Positions 16,378-22,943 of a stretch of 64,000 nt of DNA are shown here, in pieces. A model generated the notes under the pieces. The model had not been told where the DNA came from. It saw only the letters and a list, made by a program, of their open reading frames with translations, and searched no databases. The stretch's first letter is position 1. Each line of letters opens with the position of its first letter. The DNA comes from Streptomyces achromogenes. Lineage in GTDB: Bacteria; Actinomycetota; Actinomycetes; Streptomycetales; Streptomycetaceae. The position numbers and the translations under genes were made by a program. The stretch spans positions 6,882,001-6,946,000 of the forward strand of contig NZ_JAUSYH010000001.1 of the NCBI RefSeq assembly GCF_030816715.1, read 5' to 3'.

Positions 16378-17493
16378 GTGACGGCGACGACGAGTTTCAC
16401 CGGCGACGCGAACCCCTACGGGGGCGGCGACCCGTACGCGGACTACCGCACCGCCGACCTTCCCTTCACCCGGTACGTCGACCTCGCCGACCGGCGGCTC
16501 GGCGGCGCGGTCGTCGCCGCCAACGACGAGTTCTTCGCCCAGCGCGAGAACCTCCTGCTGCCCGGACCCGCCGAGTTCGACCCGGAGCGCTTCGGGCACA
16601 AGGGCAAGATCATGGACGGCTGGGAGACCCGCCGTCGCCGCGGCGCCGACGCCGACCGTCCGTGGCCGGCCGCCGACGACCACGACTGGGCGCTCGTCCG
16701 TCTCGGCGCACCCGGCGTGATCCGGGGCATCGTCGTCGACACGGCCCACTTCCGCGGCAACTACCCGCAGGCGGTGTCCGTCGAGGGCGCGTCGGTGGCG
16801 GGCGCGCCGTCGCCCGATGAGCTCCTCGGGGGCGACGTGAAGTGGACGACGCTGGTCCCTCGCACACCGGTCGGCGGTCACGCGGCGAACGGTTTCCCCG
16901 TGGCGACGGAGCAGCGTTTCACGCACCTGCGGGTCAACCAGCACCCCGACGGCGGCATCGCCCGCCTGCGGGTCCACGGCGAGGTCGTCCCCGACCCCGG
17001 GTGGCTGGCCGTGCTCGGCGCCTTCGACGTGGTCGCCCTGGAGAACGGCGGCCGGGTCGAGGACGCCTCCGACCTCTTCTACTCCCCGGCGGTCCACACC
17101 ATCCAGCCGGGCCGCTCCCGCAAGATGGACGACGGCTGGGAGACCCGCCGCCGCCGCGACCGGGGCAACGACTGGATCCGCTACCGGCTGGCCGCCCAGG
17201 CGCGGATCCGCGCGCTGGAGATCGACACCGCGTACCTGAAGGGCAACAGCGCCGGCTGGGCCTCGGTGTCGGTCAAGGACGGCGACGCCGGCGCGTGGAC
17301 GGAGATCCTGCCGCGCACCCGCCTGCAGCCCGACACCAACCACCGGTTCGTCCTGCCGGAACCCGCGGTCGGCACCCACGCGCGCGTGGACATCTATCCG
17401 GACGGCGGCATCTCCCGCCTGCGGCTGTTCGGCTCGCTGACGGAGGAGGGCGCGAGCCGCCTCACCGCCCGCCACCAGGAGCTGGGCGGCTGA
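16378..17493 (+). CDS. alc: Allantoicase
   Basis: The 371-residue protein hydrolyses allantoate to ureidoglycolate and urea. It shows the duplicated beta-sandwich of the family. Half one has GKIMDGWETRRRR near 80, DTAHFRGNYPQ near 121 and NQHPDGGIARLRVHGEV near 187. Half two repeats these as KMDDGWETRRRRDRGNDW near 245, DTAYLKGNSAGW near 282 and DIYPDGGISRLRLFG near 341. The start (GTG 16378) precedes MTATTSFTGDANPY and a FxRxVDLADRRLGG entry. Ureidoglycolate later gives glyoxylate, linking this gene to aceB. Confidence 0.95.
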   Translation: MTATTSFTGDANPYGGGDPYADYRTADLPFTRYVDLADRRLGGAVVAANDEFFAQRENLLLPGPAEFDPERFGHKGKIMDGWETRRRRGADADRPWPAADDHDWALVRLGAPGVIRGIVVDTAHFRGNYPQAVSVEGASVAGAPSPDELLGGDVKWTTLVPRTPVGGHAANGFPVATEQRFTHLRVNQHPDGGIARLRVHGEVVPDPGWLAVLGAFDVVALENGGRVEDASDLFYSPAVHTIQPGRSRKMDDGWETRRRRDRGNDWIRYRLAAQARIRALEIDTAYLKGNSAGWASVSVKDGDAGAWTEILPRTRLQPDTNHRFVLPEPAVGTHARVDIYPDGGISRLRLFGSLTEEGASRLTARHQELGG

Positions 17494-17565
17494 CGGGGTC
17501 CCGCCCCGCGCGGACGGATCCGGACAAACCGGAACACTTTCCTCCGCCCTGTGCGTTCTTCTGGT

Positions 17566-18381
17566 GTGACCCTTCAGCAAGAGATCGTCGGCAGCGCCAT
17601 GCAGATGGCGGTCGTCAGCCTGCAGCCCGGCCAGAGCGTGTACTGCGAGGCCGGGAAGTTCCTCTTCAAGACGACGAACGTGACCATGGAGACCCGCCTG
17701 GGCGGCCCGTCCGGCGGCCGGCAGCCGCAGGGCGGCGGGGGCGGGGCCGGCATGGGCGGCATGCTGCGCCAGGCGATGGGCACCGCCATGCAGGTCGGCC
17801 AGCGCGCCCTCGCGGGCGAGTCACTGGCGTTCCAGTACTTCGGCGTGCGGGGCGGCGAGGGCACCGTCGGCTTCGCGGGCGTGCTCCCCGGTGAGATGCG
17901 CGCCCTGGAGCTGGACGGCACGCGCGCGTGGTTCGCCGAGAAGGACGCCTTCGTGGCCGCCGAGTCCACCGTCGACTTCGGCATCGCCTTCCAAGGCGGC
18001 CGCACCGGCACGAAGGGCGGCGAGGGGTTCGTCCTGGAGAAGTTCACCGGCCGCGGAACGGTGATCATCGCGGGCGCCGGCAACTTCATCGACCTCGATC
18101 CGGCCGACTTCGGAGGCCGCATCGAGGTGGACACCGGCTGCGTGGTCGCCTTCGAGGACGGCATCCGCTACGGCGTCCAGCGCGTCGGGGGCCTCGACCG
18201 CCAGGGGATGATGAACGCGGTGTTCGGCGGCGAGGGCCTCTCCCTGGCGACGCTGGAGGGCAGTGGCCGCGTCATCCTGCAGTCCCTCACCATCGAGAGC
18301 CTCGCGGGCGCCCTCCGCAAGGCCCAGGGCGGCGACAAGCAGGGGCCGACCGGCGGACTGTTCTCGACGGACGCGGGCTGA
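17566..18381 (+). CDS. AIM24 family protein
   Basis: The 271-residue protein belongs to the AIM24/TIGR00266 beta-barrel family. Landmarks are EIVGSAMQMAVVSLQPGQSV, EAGKFLFKTTNVTMETRL, a Gly-rich loop (residues 46-62), SLAFQYFGVRGGEGTVGFA, GEGFVLEKFTGRGTVIIAGAG and FIDLDPADFGGRIEVDTGCV. The bacterial function is not established; the mitochondrial namesake affects inner-membrane organisation. GTG 17566 gives the usual TLQQEIVG start. It is 72 bases downstream of allantoicase and may be read through from it, but its role appears unrelated. Confidence 0.85.
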   Translation: MTLQQEIVGSAMQMAVVSLQPGQSVYCEAGKFLFKTTNVTMETRLGGPSGGRQPQGGGGGAGMGGMLRQAMGTAMQVGQRALAGESLAFQYFGVRGGEGTVGFAGVLPGEMRALELDGTRAWFAEKDAFVAAESTVDFGIAFQGGRTGTKGGEGFVLEKFTGRGTVIIAGAGNFIDLDPADFGGRIEVDTGCVVAFEDGIRYGVQRVGGLDRQGMMNAVFGGEGLSLATLEGSGRVILQSLTIESLAGALRKAQGGDKQGPTGGLFSTDAG

Positions 18382-18467
18382 ACCAGGTCGACGTCCCTGA
18401 ACCGAACGGAGCGGACGGCCGCCGCCGGGACGTCCGCTCAGCCGGATCCCGGGCTCTCCCCGGCGGC

Positions 18468-18560
18468 GAACCGGTCGTGCTCACCGCCTTCCACGCCGAC
18501 GAACAGGTGCTGCGGGCGCTGCGCGCGGGGGCCGCCGTGTTCGTCCTCAAGGACACCCCA
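18468..18560 (+). pseudogene. Fragment of a response-regulator receiver domain
   Basis: Thirty-one codons read EPVVLTAFHADEQVLRALRA followed by GAAVFVLKDTP. This matches the beta4-alpha4-beta5 part of NarL-type receivers, including the switch Thr and the conserved Lys of LKD. The acidic pocket, phospho-Asp and DNA-binding domain are absent, and the frame has no start. It is a decayed remnant in the 272-base gap after the AIM24 gene. Confidence 0.75.
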
Positions 18561-18653
18561 CGCATCCAGGGCGAACGACTCCGGGCGACGGCAGGAACCG
18601 CGGCCCTTCGCCGCGACGGTCCGACCGGCGCCTGCCCGAGGGGGCGTGCCTCC

Positions 18654-19670
18654 TCACTCCGACCCGAGCGCCGCCGGGATCTCCGCGAGCCGTACCGCCC
18701 GGCGTTCTCGGCGGGACACCTCGCAGGCCTCGGCGATACGCAGGGCCTGGAGCGCCTCGCGGCCGTCGCAGGGGTTGGCGCGGCCCCCGCGGACGACGTC
18801 CACGAACGCGTTCAGCTCCGCCGTGTAAGCGGGTTCGAAGCGTTCCAGGAATCCCGTCCACGGCTTGTCCGCGGCCGGCGGACCGGTGGGCTCGGTGGAC
18901 GCGATCGGCGTACGGTCGTCCAGGCCCACGACGATCTGGTCCAGCTCGCCGGCCAGCTCCATGCGGACGTCGTAGCCCGCCCCGTTCAGCCGTGTCGCCG
19001 TCGCGGTGGCCAGGGTGCCGTCGTCGAGGGTGAGGACCGCGGCCGCCGTGTCCACGTCCCCCGCCTCGCGGAACATCGCCGGACCGGCGTCGGAACCGGC
19101 CGCGTACACGTCCGCCACCTCGCGCCCGGTCACCCAGCGCAGGCAGTCGAAGTCGTGGATGAGCGCGTCGCGGTAGATGCCGCCGGACACCGGCAGCCAG
19201 GCCGCCGGCGGCGCCGACTCGTCGGAGGTCAGCGCCCGCACCGTGTGCAGCCGTCCGAGCCGCCCCGAGCGCACCGCCTCCCGGGCCCCCGCGTACCCCG
19301 CGTCGAAGCGGCGCTGGAAGCCCATCTGAAGGATCGTTCCGGCGTTCTCGACCTCCGCTATCGCCTGTAAGGTCCCCGCCAGGTCCAGGGCGATCGGCTT
19401 CTCGCAGAAGACCGGGAGCCCGGAGCGTGCTGCCCGACCGATCAGTTCGGCGTGGGCCGAGGTGGCCGTCGTGATGACCACGGCGTCCACGCCCCAGCGG
19501 AAGATCTCGTCCACCCCGGGGGCGGCCGTCTCGCCCAGCCGCAGCGCGAGCTCCTGGGCCCGCCCGTGGTCGGCGTCCGTCAGGATGAGGGATCCGACCT
19601 CGCGGTGACGGCTGAGTGTGTTCGCATGAATGGTGCCTATGCGGCCCGTCCCGATGACCCCGATGCGCAT
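18654..19670 (-). CDS. Gfo/Idh/MocA oxidoreductase, inositol-dehydrogenase-like
   Basis: The 338-residue protein begins with a Rossmann fold (RIGVIGTGRIGTIHANTLSR), then VDAVVITTATSAHAELI, the family signature FCEKPIALDLAGT near residue 95 with the catalytic Lys, and QMGFQRRFDAGY and IHDFDCLRWVTG in the C-terminal domain. The family uses NAD(P) to oxidise sugars or cyclitols; the wording is nearest myo-inositol 2-dehydrogenase. ATG 19670 lies 7 bases after a TCACTT hexamer placed 17 bases from a perfect TTGACA (19706-19701), so the message may be leaderless. It is divergent from a GntR regulator that likely controls it. Confidence 0.87.
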   Translation of the reverse strand: MRIGVIGTGRIGTIHANTLSRHREVGSLILTDADHGRAQELALRLGETAAPGVDEIFRWGVDAVVITTATSAHAELIGRAARSGLPVFCEKPIALDLAGTLQAIAEVENAGTILQMGFQRRFDAGYAGAREAVRSGRLGRLHTVRALTSDESAPPAAWLPVSGGIYRDALIHDFDCLRWVTGREVADVYAAGSDAGPAMFREAGDVDTAAAVLTLDDGTLATATATRLNGAGYDVRMELAGELDQIVVGLDDRTPIASTEPTGPPAADKPWTGFLERFEPAYTAELNAFVDVVRGGRANPCDGREALQALRIAEACEVSRRERRAVRLAEIPAALGSE

Positions 19671-19677
19671 GGAACCA

Positions 19678-19722
19678 AAGTGACGTCGCAGGCAGTGCCC
19701 TGTCAATGCGCATGTCCGGACA
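19678..19722. promoter_or_regulatory. Shared promoter/operator with perfect palindrome
   Basis: TGTCCGGACA (19713-19722) is a perfect 10-base palindrome just upstream of the minus-strand TTGACA (19706-19701). On the other side TACGCT (19761-19766) lies 6 bases before the GntR GTG at 19773. The position is right for control of both genes. Confidence 0.6.
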
Positions 19723-19772
19723 ATCGAACTACACAACTTCCCGTCAACCGGTCGCGGAGCTACGCTCGGGCC

Positions 19773-20537
19773 GTGCCGAAACCAGGAGTGGACCCGACCG
19801 TGCAGCTGGAACTACGTGTGGACCGCAGTTCCCCGGTGCCGTTGTACTTCCAGCTCGCCCAGCAGCTGGAGGCCGCGATCGAGCACGGCTCGCTCACCCC
19901 CGGCAGCCTGCTGGGCAACGAGATCGAGCTCGCCGCACGCCTCGGCCTGTCCCGGCCCACCGTCCGCCAGGCGATCCAGTCGCTCGTGGACAAGGGGCTC
20001 CTGGTGCGCCGCCGGGGCGTCGGCACACAGGTCGTGCACAGCCAGGTCAAGCGCCCTCTGGAGCTCAGCAGCCTCTTCGACGACCTCGAGGCGGCCGGGC
20101 AGCGTCCGGCGACGACGGTCCTGGTCAACACCGTGCTGCCGGCGTCCGCCGAGGTGGCGGCCGCGCTCGGGGTGGCCGAGGGCAGCGACGTCCACCGGGT
20201 GGAACGGCTGCGGCTGGCGCACGGCGAGCCGATGGCGTACCTGTGCAACCACCTGCCCTCCGGTCTGCTCGACCTCGACACCGCACAGCTCCAGGCCACC
20301 GGCCTGTACCGTCTGATGAGGGCCGCCGGGATCACCCTGCACAGCGCCCGCCAGTCCATCGGCGCCCGCGCCGCCACCGCGGACGAGGCGGAGCGGCTCG
20401 CCGAGGAGCGGGGCGCCCCGCTGCTGACCATGCAGCGCACCACCTTCGACGACACCGGCCGAGCGGTGGAGTTCGGCGACCACATCTACCGCCCGACCCG
20501 CTACTCCTTCGAGTTCCAGCTGCTCGTGCGCCCCTGA
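19773..20537 (+). CDS. GntR-family regulator, HutC subfamily
   Basis: The 254-residue protein has a GntR winged helix (PVPLYFQLAQQLEAAIEHGS, GNEIELAARLGLSRPTVRQA, LVDKGLLVRRRGVGTQVVHS) and a UTRA effector domain from about residue 90 to the end (HRVERLRLAHGEPMAYLCNH, ARAATADEAERLAEERGAPL, VEFGDHIYRPTRYSFEFQL). The final FEFQLLVRP is typical of UTRA. GTG 19773 fits a leaderless start; GTG 19788 is an alternative. It is expected to bind the palindrome upstream and respond to a sugar-type ligand of the divergent oxidoreductase. Confidence 0.88.
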   Translation: MPKPGVDPTVQLELRVDRSSPVPLYFQLAQQLEAAIEHGSLTPGSLLGNEIELAARLGLSRPTVRQAIQSLVDKGLLVRRRGVGTQVVHSQVKRPLELSSLFDDLEAAGQRPATTVLVNTVLPASAEVAAALGVAEGSDVHRVERLRLAHGEPMAYLCNHLPSGLLDLDTAQLQATGLYRLMRAAGITLHSARQSIGARAATADEAERLAEERGAPLLTMQRTTFDDTGRAVEFGDHIYRPTRYSFEFQLLVRP

Positions 20538-20850
20538 ACGCCCCTGCGCGCCCCGCGTGCCCTGTGCGCCCCGGACGCGACAGCGGGCGTGAACGCCGGT
20601 GAAGCCGCGGCGTGCGTCACCGTGGTGAAGAGCGTGACGTCGACGACGCTGTGACCCCCGTCACTCCGGCACGCCGACGACGGGGAAGCCGACGGGGACC
20701 GTCCCGGCGACCCCCGCCACGAGCTGCGGCGTCGCCCACCCGCCCGTCGCCGCGTCCCCGCGGTCGCCAGGAGTCCGCCGTCGGCGAAGGCCGCGCGCCG
20801 TCGTCGCCCGGCTCGGCACCCGAGGTGGGGGTGAGGCAGAATCGGCGACG
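20538..20850. other. Intergenic region without a recognisable gene
   Basis: These 313 bases hold no convincing coding frame. CAGAAT (20837-20842) lies 8 bases before the ROK gene ATG and could be a -10 for a leaderless transcript, but no good -35 is seen. Confidence 0.4.
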
Positions 20851-21999
20851 ATGAGCACCTACGGCAACTTCAGCGCCCCCATCGGCTCCCGCCGCGCCCC
20901 CGCACTCCGCACGGTGGGCACCAGGGAGCGCCGCTCGCACCTCACCGCGCCACGGGTGCCCACCGTGGGCATCGACATCGGCGGCACCAAGGTGATGGCG
21001 GGCGTCGTCGACGCCGACGGCAACATCCTGGAGAAGGTCCGCACCGAGACGCCGGACAAGTCGAAGAGCCCGAAGGTCGTGGAGGACACGATCGTCGAAC
21101 TGGTCCTCGACCTGTCCGACCGCCACGACGTGCACGCCGTCGGCGTCGGCGCGGCGGGCTGGGTCGACGCCGACCGCAACCGTGTGCTGTTCGCGCCCCA
21201 TCTGTCCTGGCGCAACGAACCCCTCAGGGACCGCCTCTCCGGCCGCCTCGCGGTGCCCGTCCTCGTCGACAACGACGCCAACACCGCCGCCTGGGCGGAG
21301 TGGCGCTTCGGCGCGGGCCGCGGCGAGGACCACCTCGTCATGATCACCCTCGGCACCGGCATCGGCGGCGCGATCCTCGAGGACGGCCAGGTCAAGCGCG
21401 GCAAATACGGCGTCGCCGGCGAGTTCGGCCATATGCAGGTGGTGCCCGGCGGCCACCGCTGCCCGTGCGGCAACCGCGGCTGCTGGGAGCAGTACAGCTC
21501 GGGCAACGCCCTGGTCAGGGAGGCCAAGGAGCTGGCCGCCGCCGACTCACCGGTGGCCTACGGGATCATCGAGCACGTCAAGGGGCAGATCGGCGACATC
21601 AGCGGCCCCATGATCACGGAGCTGGCCCGCGAGGGCGACGCCATGTGCATCGAGCTGCTCCAGGACATCGGCCAGTGGCTGGGCGTGGGCATCGCCAACC
21701 TCGCCGCCGCCCTCGACCCCTCCTGCTTCGTGATCGGCGGTGGCGTCTCGGCCGCCGACGACCTGCTGATCAGTCCCGCGCGGGACGCGTTCAAGCGCCA
21801 GCTCACCGGGCGCGGCTACCGCCCCGAGGCCCGGATCGTGCGCGCCCAGCTCGGCCCCGAGGCCGGCATGGTCGGCGCCGCGGACCTGGCCCGTCTGGTG
21901 GCCCGCCGCTTCCGGCGCGCCAAGCGCCGCCGCGTGGAGCGCTACGAGCGCTTCGAACGGTTCACGGAGGCGGCCCGCCGCACCCAGGACACGGCGTGA
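20851..21999 (+). CDS. ROK-family sugar kinase (glucokinase-like)
   Basis: The 382-residue protein has ROK landmarks: phosphate loop VGIDIGGTKVMAG near residue 40, VDNDANTAAWAEWRFGAG near 140 (catalytic Asp), ITLGTGIGGAILEDG near 165, and the zinc site GHRCPCGNRGCWEQYSSGN near 205. It phosphorylates a hexose, most likely glucose, with ATP in the cytosol. It is longer than classical GlkA (~317) because of a ~35-residue basic leader and a ~25-residue Arg-rich tail (RFRRAKRRRVERYERFERF). Its last codons and stop lie inside a 35-bp tandem repeat, so the C-terminus may vary between strains. Confidence 0.85.
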   Translation: MSTYGNFSAPIGSRRAPALRTVGTRERRSHLTAPRVPTVGIDIGGTKVMAGVVDADGNILEKVRTETPDKSKSPKVVEDTIVELVLDLSDRHDVHAVGVGAAGWVDADRNRVLFAPHLSWRNEPLRDRLSGRLAVPVLVDNDANTAAWAEWRFGAGRGEDHLVMITLGTGIGGAILEDGQVKRGKYGVAGEFGHMQVVPGGHRCPCGNRGCWEQYSSGNALVREAKELAAADSPVAYGIIEHVKGQIGDISGPMITELAREGDAMCIELLQDIGQWLGVGIANLAAALDPSCFVIGGGVSAADDLLISPARDAFKRQLTGRGYRPEARIVRAQLGPEAGMVGAADLARLVARRFRRAKRRRVERYERFERFTEAARRTQDTA

Positions 22000-22175
22000 C
22001 GTCCGTGCCGTCCCCTGTCCGGGACACGGCGTGACGTCCGTGTCGTCCCCCGTCCGGGACCCGGCGTGACGTCCGTGCCGTCCCCCGTCCGGGACACGGC
22101 GTGACGTCCGTGTCGCCCTCCGCCCGAGCCACGGCCTGACGGCTGTGCCGCCCTCCGCCCAGGACATCGCATGAC
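21982..22175. repeat. 35-bp tandem repeat spanning the ROK gene stop
   Basis: Five units begin at 21996, 22031, 22066, 22101 and 22136 (GTGACGTCCGTG...), with a decayed sixth near 22171. The first three are nearly identical and later ones diverge. Each carries the GTGA that forms the ROK stop codon in unit one. The repeats are contiguous with no spacers, and 35 is not a multiple of three. Confidence 0.9.
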
Positions 22176-22214
22176 CCCGGTACCGCCACCGCCCCGCCCG
22201 ACCTCGGACACCGC

Positions 22215-22808
22215 ATGAGCGCACCGCTGCCCCGCCAGGCCGCGTCCTCCGGCGAGCCGCCCCGCCCGCCGGAGGACCGCCGGCACATGATCCGCCGCAG
22301 GGCGCTCACCCTGCTGATCATCGTGCTGCTCATCGGCGTCCCGGCCGGCTACCTGGTGATCTCCGCAAACCAGAGCCGCAGCAGCGGCAAGGACAAGGAG
22401 GACAAGTACTCCGCGACCGGGCTGACCGAGGGCTGGCCCTCGAAGGTGCAGCGCCGCCTGTACCAGGTGCCGGTCCCGCACCCCGCCAACAAGGTCGCCT
22501 ACTACGAGACCAACAACTGGAAGACCAGCCGGCTCTATGTGCAGTTCCAGACCACGCACGCCGGCCTCGACCAGTTCCTCGCGGAGATCGGTGTCGGCCG
22601 CGACGACCTGAAGAAGGGCGACATCGTCATCAGCGACCGCGACCAGGAGATCACCGGCTGGAAGTTCAGCGGCCCCGGCTCGCGTCCGGGAGACGACTTC
22701 GGCATCGTCCTCGAGCGGAAGAACCCGCAGCCCACGCTGGACATCGTCGTGAACACCGGAAACGCGGTCTTCCCGTTCGTGTACGTCGTCTCCCGCACGG
22801 TCCCCTGA
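22215..22808 (+). CDS. Single-span membrane protein of unknown function
   Basis: The 197-residue protein has a Pro-rich cytoplasmic leader (1-23), a basic stop (MIRRRA), one membrane span (LTLLIIVLLIGVPAGYLVIS, about residues 30-50), a Lys-rich linker, then an extracellular domain of ~140 residues (WPSKVQRRLYQVPVPHPANK, YYETNNWKTSRLYVQFQTTH, LDIVVNTGNAVFPFVYVVSR). I recognise no family, though such proteins are common beside streptomycete sugar kinases and helicases. ATG 22215 is the only start giving the span. Confidence 0.7.
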   Translation: MSAPLPRQAASSGEPPRPPEDRRHMIRRRALTLLIIVLLIGVPAGYLVISANQSRSSGKDKEDKYSATGLTEGWPSKVQRRLYQVPVPHPANKVAYYETNNWKTSRLYVQFQTTHAGLDQFLAEIGVGRDDLKKGDIVISDRDQEITGWKFSGPGSRPGDDFGIVLERKNPQPTLDIVVNTGNAVFPFVYVVSRTVP

Positions 22809-22943
22809 CCCGGCTCCCGGGCTCCGCTCGGCGCCCCGGCCGGACCCGACGGGGTGGCCGGCCGTCCGGGGCCGATTGTCAGACCCCGCCCGTAGAGTCG
22901 AAGACGACTGATCCGACAGAGGGGCGGGAGGTGGACACCCGGC

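Noticed and set aside
21982..22175. Possible CRISPR array
   Set aside because: The 35-bp units are contiguous with no unique spacers, and no cas genes are nearby.
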